A stretch of 63,507 bases of DNA from a bacterium. GTDB lineage: Bacteria; Pseudomonadota; Alphaproteobacteria; Acetobacterales; Acetobacteraceae. The translations under genes were made by a program, and so were the position numbers. Within the stretch, counting starts at the first letter, position 1, and each line of letters starts with the position of its first letter. The DNA is taken from contig JAMFRO010000026.1 in assembly GCA_026224825.1 (NCBI GenBank), forward strand, positions 1 to 63,507, in the 5' to 3' direction. Positions 32,849 to 43,300 of the stretch are shown here, in pieces. The notes beneath the pieces are model-generated. The model saw nothing but the letters and a program-made list of their open reading frames with translations, had not been told where the DNA came from and ran no database searches.

Positions 32849-33543
32849 GGGTTGACCTGATTTTCAAATAATTTGTCCTGGTCATCCTGAACAATGTTCT
32901 GCAGTTTTACACGCGCGAAGCCGATGAAGGGCTCGTGATTCACAAAGAGGCCGAGACCGTCATCCTTATGCGCATAGGCATCGAGAATCTGATTGCCGAG
33001 CGCGTATAATGCGGCGTTTTTGGCATCGCAGCTGCTGTTCTTCGCCTTTTCCGCCGCGAGTTGTGTTGTCAACTGCGCATTCGCCGCAGCGGCCGCCTGC
33101 GCGGCACCGGCGGCCTGGGCATAGGCTGCCCTGGTTTTGCCGAGTTCCGCGGTCTCTGCTGCCAATTGCCGTTTTTCCGCCGTGGCCTGGGCGGTTGACG
33201 CCGCCGCCGCGGGTGGAGAGGACTGTACGCCCTGCTGTTTCAGCCTCTGCAGCTCGGCCTGCAGCGTATCGATCAGCGCGGCACTCGGCGCCTGGCTTGC
33301 CTGCAGATTGGCGAGCTGGTCTTCGAGCTGCGCGTTCTGCCCCGTTGCCTGCTGCAGAGCAGTGCGCAATTGCGCTTCGGTTGTGGCATCGGCAAGTGCT
33401 GCATGCCGGGGCATGGTCACCAGCAGGAGCAGCAAAAGCATTTGCTTTCGCAAGCAGGTTGGAGGCGCTTGGCCGCTGTGCGGCTGCGGTTTTTTGCAAC
33501 TTCTTTCCAGGAATGACCCATCTGCTTTGCTGATCTTCTGCAT
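32845..33543 (-). CDS. Secreted alanine-rich coiled-coil protein
   Basis: Up to 232 residues; the start may be internal, for example the Met before LLLLLLVTMPRHAALA. After the signal sequence the protein is an alanine- and glutamine-rich coiled coil (QLEDQLANLQASQAPSAALI, LAAETAELGKTRAAYAQAAG), ending in a compact region with GLFVNHEPFIGFARVKLQNI. It lies 3 bases after the porin gene. A periplasmic rod-like or tethering role next to a porin and TonB complex is plausible but unproven. Confidence 0.72.
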   Translation of the reverse strand: MQKISKADGSFLERSCKKPQPHSGQAPPTCLRKQMLLLLLLVTMPRHAALADATTEAQLRTALQQATGQNAQLEDQLANLQASQAPSAALIDTLQAELQRLKQQGVQSSPPAAAASTAQATAEKRQLAAETAELGKTRAAYAQAAGAAQAAAAANAQLTTQLAAEKAKNSSCDAKNAALYALGNQILDAYAHKDDGLGLFVNHEPFIGFARVKLQNIVQDDQDKLFENQVNP

Positions 33544-33546
33544 GGC

Positions 33547-35400
33547 TCAAAACTTCGCATTGAGGTCGAATTGAAAGACGTCGCTCTTATAGGGCGGCCC
33601 GACGATTTCATCGGCGCTGAGATAACGCAGACGCACCCAGACTTTTGGACTGAGCGCCACATCGCCACCGGCGATATAGCCTTTCAGATTGGTGCCGCCG
33701 AGGCCGAAATCGGAATCAGTCAGCCCATCCACCACGGCATCGGATTCCAGATATTTATAGCCAAGGAAGCCATTCCAGTCCCATCGCTTTTTGAGCTCCT
33801 TGTCGCCGACCGATACGGTTATGAAGAACCCCTGGTTGCCGCCTTCATATGGCGCCACCGTGCCGGACGGCGCATCTGCGGCCACGCCGCCGAAATTATT
33901 GAAGGCTCTCGATGCGACGCTGTTTTTATTGAACGCGAGATTCCGCACATATTCGGCAATGATCCAGCCATCGGTCGGGGTAAGGCCGGTGACATCGAAC
34001 CGTCCCGTGAGCGCCAGCTCCTGGAAGGGCGAGGCCAGACCGAAATATTGGTATTGGGTCGTGGTCCCCTCGGCATTCGCCGCCGTGGATACGATATTGC
34101 GCAACAACATATAGGTATTGCCGTTCTGCGCAAATTGCGGACGATCGTCATCCGTATCACAGCTGGTCGAAGCGCTCAGCACCGTGCACGGGCTTGAAAG
34201 CTGGCCTTCCATGTTCGTGAAATAATAATAAGCGGCGCCGAATTTCAGCGCGAAATTATCGTCGATCTTATAATCCGTGCCGGCCTGCACCGCGTAGAGC
34301 CATTTGTCATGGCTTGGAAATTTAGCCGAATTCGTCGAGCCAAAATTAAAATCCGTGTTGTAGACTGGGAAGGCGCCGAGTGTGAGGAACGGCACGACAC
34401 CGTTTTCGAAATCGTAAGACCCCTGAACGGCCACGCCATCGAAATTCAGATCGTCGGCCCAGATCAGATTGGTGGCGAAGAACGGATTCTCGAACCGTCC
34501 GACCTCGAACTTCACCTTCGCATCCTCGTCTATATCGGGCTGGTAAGCGATATAGGCGCGATCCAGCCAGATGGCATATTTCGAGAAACCGCCGCCCTGG
34601 GTGCCGCTTGGCGCAGCACCGAGAACCTGGTTCTCCGAGACGGGCGAATCACTGCTCCCGGTGGCAATCCTGAAGCCCGTCGCAAAACCATCCCCAAGAT
34701 CGGCATCGACACCCAGACGCGCCCGGAGTTCAAAAACGGCTCTGTCCTCATTCACATTGAGCGAGGGCGGTTTGGTGGTGGCCAGGCCTGCCTGCGAAAC
34801 ATCGAGCGGGCTGCCGGTGTTGATGGCGTCGTAATTGATGAGATCGCCCGAATCATCATTGCCGTGCGGGAAATTATCCATCTGATAGCGGGCTCGGACA
34901 TCGCCGTAGAAATGCAGCCTGTTCACCCAGTCCGGCACCTCGAACGGGGCTGCATTGCCTTGCGCATGCTCCTGCGCCACGACCTGCTGCTGCACCTGAG
35001 TCGCGATCTGGTCGCGCACATATTTTGGTACATAGGTCAGGTGCATCGTGCCGGCGGGTGTCGAGGCGGTCGAGACGATGGTGCCGGCGGACTGAGGTAC
35101 CGCGGGCGCCGGCGGCGGGGCGGCGGGGGCTAGCTGTGCCGGCTGCGCGCCATGTTCCGACTTCGATACGGCGATGATCTCCTGTGCATCTGCTGGGGAA
35201 AGCTCGCCGCGCTTGACCAGGTCTTTCACCAGCAGAGCCAGCGGGTCGGTCTGCGCCCAGGCCGCCATCGGGGTGGTTGAAAGCAGGATGGCGGTCAAGC
35301 CGTATCGGGCGAGCTTCCGGGTATGAAACATTGGATTTTGTCTTCCTGCCTTCGCTGCAAATTGTTCTGCCGTGCCACGGCCAAGAGTTGTGTTTTTCAT
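33547..35400 (-). CDS. Putative outer-membrane porin
   Basis: Up to 617 residues. The 35400 start overlaps the TonB stop in ATGA. An internal Met at 35331 (MFHTRKLARYGLTAILLSTT) gives a cleaner signal peptide ending PMAAWAQ. Next come a short helical region (LVKDLVKRGELSPADAQEII) like an S-layer/coiled periplasmic anchor, a linker, and a long beta-barrel with many aromatic girdle residues, ending in FQFDLNAKF with the terminal phenylalanine. This is the Porin_5-type 'putative porin' family. Its place directly after TonB suggests a role as outer-membrane partner of the ExbBD-TonB complex. Confidence 0.82.
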   Translation of the reverse strand: MKNTTLGRGTAEQFAAKAGRQNPMFHTRKLARYGLTAILLSTTPMAAWAQTDPLALLVKDLVKRGELSPADAQEIIAVSKSEHGAQPAQLAPAAPPPAPAVPQSAGTIVSTASTPAGTMHLTYVPKYVRDQIATQVQQQVVAQEHAQGNAAPFEVPDWVNRLHFYGDVRARYQMDNFPHGNDDSGDLINYDAINTGSPLDVSQAGLATTKPPSLNVNEDRAVFELRARLGVDADLGDGFATGFRIATGSSDSPVSENQVLGAAPSGTQGGGFSKYAIWLDRAYIAYQPDIDEDAKVKFEVGRFENPFFATNLIWADDLNFDGVAVQGSYDFENGVVPFLTLGAFPVYNTDFNFGSTNSAKFPSHDKWLYAVQAGTDYKIDDNFALKFGAAYYYFTNMEGQLSSPCTVLSASTSCDTDDDRPQFAQNGNTYMLLRNIVSTAANAEGTTTQYQYFGLASPFQELALTGRFDVTGLTPTDGWIIAEYVRNLAFNKNSVASRAFNNFGGVAADAPSGTVAPYEGGNQGFFITVSVGDKELKKRWDWNGFLGYKYLESDAVVDGLTDSDFGLGGTNLKGYIAGGDVALSPKVWVRLRYLSADEIVGPPYKSDVFQFDLNAKF

Positions 35401-36125
35401 TGGAATGCTGCCTGCGTGGTAATATGGATGACCACCGGCATCGGCGTGCCGGCCGGCGGTAAACCCAATGGCAACGCCATCAGAACGTCATTCATAACGG
35501 TATCATCAAGCGCCGGATCCCCGGACGATGTCTTGACACTCACGTGGTTGACGGCGCCGCTGGTGTCGAGCCAGATGCGCACATCCATCGTAATGTTGGC
35601 CCATTTGGTTTTCGGGTTTTTGGTCAGGGCCTGCGAGATCTTGTCCTGCACCTGCTCGGCATAATAGCCCTGCGCATCGCCACCGCCGCCACCGCCGCCA
35701 CCGATCAGCCCGCCGCCGGCATTGCCGCTGAGGTCGAAAGCGTTGGTGGAGCCGTTGCTTTTGATGCTCGTGCCGAGCGCCGGTGCGGCCGGGCCCGCAG
35801 GCTTGGGCGGGGCCTTGCTCGGCGGCTGGTTCTGCACCAGCGGCTTCTGCACGGGCACGGTCATTTTCGGCTGCACGATCATTTTCGGCTGCGGCAAAGG
35901 TGGCGGCGGCGGCGGCTTTTGCGGCTGGATCATGATCATGGTGATGGGTGGGGCCTGATGCGCAGGCGGGGTCCCGGCCGTGTGCAGCATCAGAAAGGCA
36001 ACGAGTGCGAGCATCACGAAACCGCCGATGCCGACGCGCAACGACATCGCATGCTGCCTGGCAAGCGCTCTCGCTTTGCCGAAGAGACCGCGCGGCGCGC
36101 CGTGCTTCATCGTGGGATTGGCCAT
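35397..36125 (-). CDS. tonB: TonB-family energy transducer
   Basis: A 242-residue protein with a short cytoplasmic start, one membrane helix (about residues 30-50), a proline-rich periplasmic stretch (PPPPPPLPQPKMIVQPKMTV), a glycine-rich linker and a C-terminal TonB domain (VRIWLDTSGAVNHVSVKTSS, then GDPALDD and LPPAGTPMPVVIHI). It carries the ExbBD-derived force to outer-membrane partners. It follows exbD by 18 bases and overlaps the porin start by 4. Its C-terminal domain resembles that of the STN protein at 54348. Confidence 0.9.
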   Translation of the reverse strand: MANPTMKHGAPRGLFGKARALARQHAMSLRVGIGGFVMLALVAFLMLHTAGTPPAHQAPPITMIMIQPQKPPPPPPLPQPKMIVQPKMTVPVQKPLVQNQPPSKAPPKPAGPAAPALGTSIKSNGSTNAFDLSGNAGGGLIGGGGGGGGDAQGYYAEQVQDKISQALTKNPKTKWANITMDVRIWLDTSGAVNHVSVKTSSGDPALDDTVMNDVLMALPLGLPPAGTPMPVVIHITTQAAFQ

Positions 36126-36143
36126 GCTCCTGCCCGTCCGCCG

Positions 36144-36554
36144 CTACTGCTGACCTGCCGGCTTGGTTGCCAGCCCGACCTGGGTGATGTTGAGCCGCCC
36201 GAGCAGGTCAAGCACGTTCATAACCGCCTGATACTGCGCCTGGCCGTCGCCGCTCACGACCACGGGGAAATCAGGCGTCTGAGCTTCAGCCGCCATCAAT
36301 CGCGATTGCAGTTCCGCCATGCTGACCGGCACGGTATCGAGAAAGAGCCGGCCGTCGCTGGTGATGGTGATCCCTTTCGTCATCGGCTTGGCAAGGCTCT
36401 GCTGGGCGCTGGCCTGCGGCAGATTGACCTTCATGCCCTGAACGGCAGCTGTCGTCATGATGATGAAGATGATCAAGAGCACATAGGCGAGATCGAGCAT
36501 CGGGGTGATGTTGATATCGTCATAGGGCTTGTTGCCATCGGGTTGGAGCTGCAT
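36144..36554 (-). CDS. exbD: ExbD/TolR-family proton-channel protein
   Basis: A 136-residue biopolymer transport protein. The N-terminus DINITPMLDLAYVLLIIFII is the conserved ExbD membrane helix with the essential proton-carrying Asp in PMLDLAYV. The periplasmic domain contains GITITSDGRLFLDTVPVSMA and a C-terminal LLGRLNITQVGLATKP. It works with ExbB to harvest proton motive force for TonB. It lies 5 bases after the ExbB fusion gene. Confidence 0.92.
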   Translation of the reverse strand: MQLQPDGNKPYDDINITPMLDLAYVLLIIFIIMTTAAVQGMKVNLPQASAQQSLAKPMTKGITITSDGRLFLDTVPVSMAELQSRLMAAEAQTPDFPVVVSGDGQAQYQAVMNVLDLLGRLNITQVGLATKPAGQQ

Positions 36555-36559
36555 GGTTT

Positions 36560-38512
36560 CTACTCCGCCGCATTCTGGGGTTCAACCACGCGCGGGCTGT
36601 AGACTTCCGCCATTCTAGTAACGAATTCGTCGACGAACACCTGCATGTCGGCGATCCCATCGCGGATACGCGAATTCAGATAATTATAGCCGAACAGCGC
36701 CGGGATCGCGACCACAAGGCCGGCGACGGTTGCCACGAGGGCTGCCGAGATGCCCGGTGCGATGGCGTTGACATTGACGTTGCCGGCCGCCGCGATCGAG
36801 GCGAAAGTGATCATCACACCGACGACCGTGCCGAGCAGTCCTAGAAACGGGCCGCCGGAAATGGCAATCGTCAGCAACACCATCGATTTGTTCAGCCGCT
36901 GGATTTCGCGGACCAGCCCGGCATCCAGCGAGGAGCGGATCGCGGCGATCGAACTCGCCGACAATAGTTTCTGCCTGTATCCCTCCTGCCCTGCGAAGCG
37001 CGACCTGATCTGCTCGGCGCCGATATGGTAAATATGGTAGAGCGGCGCCTGTTCGATCAGTTTCTGCTCGCGCTCAGTATCGAGCGACATCAGATCCAGG
37101 GAGGCATGGCTGAACTGATCGACGAAGGCCTCGTTCGCCTTGGTGATGCGGTTCACGTAGGAAATCTTATCCGCCATGACGACCCAGCTGACGATCGCCA
37201 TGATCATGAGAATGCCGATGATGACCCAGCCGTCGACGGTGACCGAGCCGAGGATGACGGCAAAATAGCCGCTGAACCAGCTTGCGGGTTTCTGTTCCTG
37301 CCCGTAGCTCAATAGACGTCCAGCGAGCGGGTTGTTGCCCTGGCCGATCGCCGCGAATTTGATGAAGCCGGCCGGGCGTGCAATGCTGGAGATTTCCAGC
37401 TCGTCGATCTCACCGATGAAGCCGGTGGTTGCCACCGCCGTAGGTGCTGCCGGGGACGTGGGTGCTGCACCCGGCGCGGCGGGGGCTGCCGGCACGGCGG
37501 CAGGCGCGGTGCCCGTGGTGGCATCCCCACCGAGATAGGCGATGCCATTCAGCGTCGGCAGCGGTGCGGCCAACGTGCCGTAGACGGCGCCATCGACATA
37601 GAGCGTGATGCTGCTGCCGCTCACCATTGTGAGCTGATGCCAGCTCGCGGCCGTAAGGGCGGCGCCGGCGATGCTGCGCTGCGTGCCGGACGGGGTGGTG
37701 ACGGCCACGAACGGCACGCCGTTATCGATGCCGATCTGCACCGTGCTGGTGCCGTCCGTGCGGCTGTAGAGCACAGCATCGGGCTGCAGCGACGCTTCAT
37801 TCACCCAGGCCGACCAGGTGATACCCTGCCCTGCCGTCCAGGCCAGAGAAGATGAGCCGGGAAGCTGGAGCGGGGTCTGACCATCGAGCCGCGCACCCGG
37901 GCCGATCAGCGCGAAATCATCCGCCTGGCTGGGATTGAGCGTATTATTGCCATGGCCCGTCCAATCGCGCGCGGGCTGATTATGCTCGCCAAAATGATAG
38001 ACCGCGGCCATATTCGCATCGTATGTGCCCTGGGCATTATCGCCGACACTGGCCTTGCTGTTGCCGTAATAAAGATAGATGATTGTCTGCGCTTCGGCCT
38101 TCAACGCCGGCACGCTCACCCAGATGAATGCTTGGCCCAGCAGATGATCGTATTTCTCGATGTGATGGGCGAGCGGCGTTTTATCGTCGGCCGCCACGAA
38201 GCGCAGATCGCTGCCGTCCGGATTGGCGCTATCGAAGGTGAAATTGCTGACATCGAGCCGGATGAGAACCGGTATGGTACCGATCTGGTCAGAAATATCG
38301 GCGCCGGCGCTGCCAGTGTCGATGGTGATGGTTTTGCGCGCCGACCAGTCGCCGTTCCACCAGGCATAGGCAGCATCCGGCTTGAAAACCGTACCAACGA
38401 AGACACCAAGCAGCAGCAGTGCCAGAAATTTTGCCGCCCGGCGGCGGGTTGAAGCGAGATGCATTGGAGACCCCAGACATGTGTTGCGTAAATTTCGATT
38501 GCCGGTCCGCAT
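36560..38512 (-). CDS. DUF2341-LamG-ExbB fusion (extended proton channel subunit)
   Basis: A 650-residue protein. After a signal peptide (LLLLGVFVGTVFKPDAAYA) comes a DUF2341 domain starting WWNGDWSARKTITIDTGSAG (about residues 50-190, with IYLYYGNSKASVGD). A LamG/concanavalin-like domain follows (about 195-385, IGIDNGVPFVAVTTPSGTQR, ITLYVDGAVYGTL), then an ExbB/TolQ/MotA domain (about 410-640) with three helices: WVIIGILMIMAIVSWVVMAD, GGPFLGLLGTVVGVMITFAS and SAALVATVAGLVVAIPALFG. Ordinary ExbB has about 230 residues and no large periplasmic sugar-binding-like part. Its ATG shares a base with the TpsB stop (TGATG). Confidence 0.9.
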   Translation of the reverse strand: MRTGNRNLRNTCLGSPMHLASTRRRAAKFLALLLLGVFVGTVFKPDAAYAWWNGDWSARKTITIDTGSAGADISDQIGTIPVLIRLDVSNFTFDSANPDGSDLRFVAADDKTPLAHHIEKYDHLLGQAFIWVSVPALKAEAQTIIYLYYGNSKASVGDNAQGTYDANMAAVYHFGEHNQPARDWTGHGNNTLNPSQADDFALIGPGARLDGQTPLQLPGSSSLAWTAGQGITWSAWVNEASLQPDAVLYSRTDGTSTVQIGIDNGVPFVAVTTPSGTQRSIAGAALTAASWHQLTMVSGSSITLYVDGAVYGTLAAPLPTLNGIAYLGGDATTGTAPAAVPAAPAAPGAAPTSPAAPTAVATTGFIGEIDELEISSIARPAGFIKFAAIGQGNNPLAGRLLSYGQEQKPASWFSGYFAVILGSVTVDGWVIIGILMIMAIVSWVVMADKISYVNRITKANEAFVDQFSHASLDLMSLDTEREQKLIEQAPLYHIYHIGAEQIRSRFAGQEGYRQKLLSASSIAAIRSSLDAGLVREIQRLNKSMVLLTIAISGGPFLGLLGTVVGVMITFASIAAAGNVNVNAIAPGISAALVATVAGLVVAIPALFGYNYLNSRIRDGIADMQVFVDEFVTRMAEVYSPRVVEPQNAAE

Positions 38513-40134
38513 CAGAATTCCACCCAGACGCGGAATTCCACGCGTGCCTGATAGGCCTTGGTGACCACCGAGATCACCAAGGGCAGTGCCACGTCGACCT
38601 GCCCATTCAGATGATCCACCAGCTCGATCGTCGTGCCGATGCCCGTGCTCGCCAGGTTGAAGATCGCCTGCTGCTCGGGCAGCGGATCCAATGTCGTCAG
38701 TTCTCCGCCTTCGCCGAACATGAAGAAACGCCAGTTGTCGACCTTCGGGCCCAGCAGATGGTCCAGCGAGGGCGTGCGCAGTTCGACGGAGCCAAGGATC
38801 GCATCGTCGCCCAGCACTTCGGATTCAAGATAGCCGCGCACCGTATCCTGGCCGCCGCCGGAAAATTCCTCGCTATTGACCAGCGGCTCGTTGGCCACCT
38901 GCCCCTGCACCCTGCCAAACAATTCAAATCCCTTCGGCAGTTCCTGCGTGCGTGTCAGATTCATGCGCAGATAGAAAAAACTACTTTCCGCATCGTAGCG
39001 TTTCGCATCGAACGCATTGGGATTGCTCCCAAGACCACGTATGGAGAAGGTCGGCGTCAGGTCGAGATGCGTCTGCGCATTGTCGCCCTGCCAGGAGGCA
39101 CTGTAGGTCGCCGAGATGGGGTAATAGGTGATCGGTGTTGCACCTGTGCTGCCGCTCAGTGTGACGTCCTGGTCGAAATGCTTGTAATCGACGCCGGCGC
39201 TCAGCGTATCGTAAAATCCGGCGGCACCTGGCAGGGTCGCGATACCGCGCACGCCCACCACCTGTCCCTTACCGACCACATTGATGGCGCCGACGGTGGA
39301 CACGTTGCTGTTCGAAACCAGCCCGTAGAGCAGCAGCGTCAGCCAGTCCGCATCCGGTACCCGCGCCAGATAGGAACCTGAAAACACCAAGGCGTTACTC
39401 GGGTTCTGCGGTGCCGTCTGGAAATTAAAGCTGATCGTGTCGCCGCGCTGCCAGAGATTATCGTATGTCAACGAACCGTTGATGCGCAGCGGCGTGGTGC
39501 TCTGGCTGTAGCGATTGTCTATTTCCAGCGTGGCATGCAGCGGCAGCTGATCCTTCACGTTCAGGTCCACATCCACCGTGCGCGGTACGGCACCGGCGCG
39601 CAGCGCGGGTATCACCTGCCGGTCCGGCCAGCTGTTCAGAACCACGAGATCATGCGGAATCTTCTTGAAATTCGGCACCTGGCCAGGCGCCAGGGATGGC
39701 GCCTGCTCTTTGATCTTCGCCAGGGAGAAATAGCGCGAGCCTTTGACGTGGAGCCGCCCGATCGGCTCTTCCACCACCTGTAGGATCACCACCCCACCGG
39801 TCACATGCTGCGGCGGGATTTCCACCGCGACCGTCTGATAGCCCTTCTGGATGAAGGCCTTCTGTAAGGCCGCGCGCGCCGCATTGACGCTGGCGACTGT
39901 CTGCCCCGGTCCGAGATACGGCGCGACCGCCGCATAGGCCTCATCCTCGGATAGCAGGTGATTGCCCCGCACGGCATATTCGTCAATCTCTAGCGTCTGG
40001 CCACCAGCCACCGCCGCCGGGGCCGGATTGGCGGCATGCGCTTGCGAAATGGACCCGGCAGCAAAAAGCATGTTCAGAACGGCAATCACGCCATGGCTGA
40101 ACCGCCGATGGCCGGCAGCCCGCATACGCATCAT
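38512..40134 (-). CDS. TpsB/FhaC/ShlB-type two-partner secretion transporter
   Basis: About 540 residues from the ATG at 40134 (MMRMRAAGHRRFSHGVIAVL, signal peptide ending SISQAHA). Alternatives are 40170 and a GTG at 40194. Two POTRA domains follow: LEIDEYAVRGNHLLSEDEAY to VILQVVEEPIGRLHVKGSRY, and ISLAKIKEQ-type sequence. A 16-strand barrel ends in VEFRVWVEF. The family signature for the sixth barrel loop lies near FSGGGQDTVRGYLESEVLGD (V-R-G-Y motif). It threads the large TpsA protein, encoded just upstream, across the outer membrane. Confidence 0.92.
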   Translation of the reverse strand: MMRMRAAGHRRFSHGVIAVLNMLFAAGSISQAHAANPAPAAVAGGQTLEIDEYAVRGNHLLSEDEAYAAVAPYLGPGQTVASVNAARAALQKAFIQKGYQTVAVEIPPQHVTGGVVILQVVEEPIGRLHVKGSRYFSLAKIKEQAPSLAPGQVPNFKKIPHDLVVLNSWPDRQVIPALRAGAVPRTVDVDLNVKDQLPLHATLEIDNRYSQSTTPLRINGSLTYDNLWQRGDTISFNFQTAPQNPSNALVFSGSYLARVPDADWLTLLLYGLVSNSNVSTVGAINVVGKGQVVGVRGIATLPGAAGFYDTLSAGVDYKHFDQDVTLSGSTGATPITYYPISATYSASWQGDNAQTHLDLTPTFSIRGLGSNPNAFDAKRYDAESSFFYLRMNLTRTQELPKGFELFGRVQGQVANEPLVNSEEFSGGGQDTVRGYLESEVLGDDAILGSVELRTPSLDHLLGPKVDNWRFFMFGEGGELTTLDPLPEQQAIFNLASTGIGTTIELVDHLNGQVDVALPLVISVVTKAYQARVEFRVWVEF

Positions 40135-40363
40135 ACGTTCCGGATGCTCCTGCGGCGCGGCGCAGTCCATTCCACCTTTGCAGAAAGCTAACACAATTTA
40201 CATCAACCCCGCTCATTCTCTGCCGTCTGATACCAGCATGCTGTAACACTCATTCGCGAACTCCAGGCTTTACGCTTCGATTGTTGTTTTTGAACAGGCC
40301 ACAAATGTGACCGTTTATGTAACACTTCCGCGTGTCGGCAACCTTAATTAAAACGATTATGCA

Positions 40364-43300
40364 TCATTTTCGTTCCGGCCTCATGGCATCCGCGACCTGC
40401 CGTATCTGCGTCGTCGACATCGGCCCCAGCCCCAGCACCTGGAATGGGCTGCCGTAATCATAACGGGTTTGAGTTGTAGGTTTTTTGCGCTCGCGCGGCT
40501 CTTGTTCCGGTGCATTGGTGTCGCTGCCGCCACCATAACCCAGGACCTCGACGAGGAAGATGGAGGGCTGATCCGACGGGGCCGGATGCGCCGCCGCCGC
40601 CGCTGCTGCCGCCGCACCGGCGGCATTATTGGCGGAGGACAGCCCGCCGATATCGGGGGCGGCCACGGTCGGCACGCCGGTCGTCGTTCCCTGCACCTCG
40701 ATATTCGCCGTATTCAGCACATGCGCGGCGGCGATGTTCAGATTGCCGGACACGCGGATACCTGCCTCGCCGGCATCGACCGTGCCGACCGGCGCCACCA
40801 GATTGATATCGCCCGGCGGCACCTGCGGTATCGGATTCAACGTGCCAATTCCGGCCCCGGTGGAAGGCACGCTCGGCGAGAGGGAAACATTGCCGTAAAT
40901 ATCGTAGACCCGCTGCACCGGGGCATAGACGACAGTGGTCTTGGCACCGCGCCCGGCATTAACATCGCCCGTGGCGGACCAGACCATAACATTGCCGCCG
41001 AACGTGGTGAGCACACGGCTTTCGCCCAGCAGCACACTGTCCTGCGCGTAGATATCGATATCGCCGGTCCCCTGAGTGATGAAACCGGCGGAACCTGGCG
41101 GCGTCGCCCCTTCCACGCCGACGATGGTCTCGCCGCCCGGCGTCAGCGTCTGGATGGCGCCGCCGAAATCCGTATGGATGCCGGAAGCGCCGAACAAAGT
41201 GATATTGCCGGCATAGGTGATCGACTGGCCATTGGCGGTGGTGGTGGGAAAGAGTGCGGCAATGGCGTCGCGGCCAAGCGTATAGCTCTTGTCGCGCACG
41301 CTGCCGGGTTCGTTGAATTCCAGACCGGACTGGTTCAGCATGTCAAAATAGATGGTCAGCAGGAACAGCTCCTGCTGATCGGCCGGAAGCTGCCTGAAAC
41401 GGGCGTAAGCACCGGCGGCACCGCCGGTATAGCCATAATTCTTCTGCAGATAGCTCAGCAGCGCCGCGTCATTTTCACCGATGATCGCGGCGGCGTCCTG
41501 CAGGCCGAGCGTGCTGTCCGGGTTGAGATAGAGATTTTCAAACGCGGTATAATCCGGGCCGGTGGTGCCGGTGCCGGCAATCACGCTGATGTTCGCACCG
41601 CCGTCCCGGTTATCCGGGTTGATGCCGAACAGCGGCCCCACGCTCTCGAACACGCTGCCCGTACCGGCCGTACCGGCCACCACAGTGCCCGGCTCGTAGA
41701 TATTTCGCCCGGCCTGCACCAGCATTGTGCCGGGGCCTGCAATGTCAAAACTGCTTTCCAATATGTCCCGGCCCGCCGTGACGCTGGTCACATCATTCTG
41801 GCCGAGATTGAGAAACAGGTCCGGCGTCGACAGCGAGCCGCTGCCGACGATATCGCGCCCGGCGGCGACATCGAAGGGCATCGCGGCGATGTAGTCCTGG
41901 CCGCCTACCTCCTGACCGATGTTCAGCCCGACGATGTCGTTGCCGGCCAGAATGGCCGCGGGGGCCTGCCCGTCCTGGTGCAGACCGGCGGTCGGCGTAT
42001 CGGCACCGAAGGCGATGAGCGCAAGCCCTCCGCCCTGCGTGCTATTGGTATATTCGAGCGCGCCGGTGCTGGGGTCCGTCACGCTGATCAGCGGATCGAA
42101 CGGTGTCGCCTCCACATCCGGATCGGCACCCGACATGGCGATTGTGGTGCTGGGGTCAGGATTAGTCGAGAAAGGGGCGGCGAAACCGTAAATGGTGTCT
42201 GCGGCCAGCAGATCGAGCTGGCCATTCGCCGCCGGCGCCAGTTCGACGGTGCCGCCGAGAAAATCGATATTGCCGTTTTGCGCCACCACCGAGAGGTGCG
42301 GAGGGTAGAAGGTCGTGAGCACGTTGTTCGCCGTATTCTGATAGGGGGTTATGTCGCCGCCGGCGGAATTCAGCGCGACGGCGGTGGCGGACGACCAAAG
42401 CGAGAAGACCGTATCGCCGCCGCTGGAGGCGTCGATGGTTTGCCCATCCGCAGTGAAATCGACCGGTGTGGTATCGACCTGCGCGGTGCTGCTGGTCTGT
42501 GTCGACTGTATGCCGGGATTCTCGACATCGCCGACCACCAGATCACCCCGCGTATCGACCGTGACCGTGCCGTCGCCGGGCGCCAGATCGATGCCACCAC
42601 TTACGGTGGCCAGCTCCGTCTCCAGGACCGCCACGGCGCGCGGATCATCCCCCGGCGCGTCATCGCCCTGATAGTCCGGCACGATCGTGCCGATCGAACC
42701 GGCCGTCAGCGTGGTATCACCGCGCAGATCCGTGATCAGCCCGCTGGAGGCGGTTATCGTGCTGCGATTGACGGCTTCGCCGATATCGGCGGTCAGATTG
42801 CCGCCGCCGGTCTGCAGCAGCGTGCCGTCCGCCAGCACACGGCCGGTGGAGGCGACGGCGAGATTGAGGCCGGAGGCATCACCGCCGGCGCTGACCGTGA
42901 GATTGCCGCCGCCGAGCGTGCCGATGCCCTGGAAGCCGTCCAATTGCGGCGAGCCACCGGACGAGGGTTCGAGCGCACCAAACTCTACCCACCAGGCCGC
43001 CGCCTGCCCCGCTCCGCCCTGCAGCCACAACCAGGAGCCCAGCGCGTCCGTCGCGGTCAGCACCTGGCTGGTGCCGACATAACCGTTCAGATCGCCCTGG
43101 GCGCTGACCAGCACATTGCCGCCGCCTTCCGGGTAATTCGCCTGGTAATCCGCCGCCAGCGCCGCGAGGCTGGCATAGGAACTGCCGAGCAGCGTGCCGT
43201 CCGCCGCGTCCAGCCCTTGCGGCAGCTCATACGGGCTGGTGACGCCAGGGGATTGCGCGCCGGCGGTGTAGATGCCGTAGTCGGAATCTTCCACGATGCT

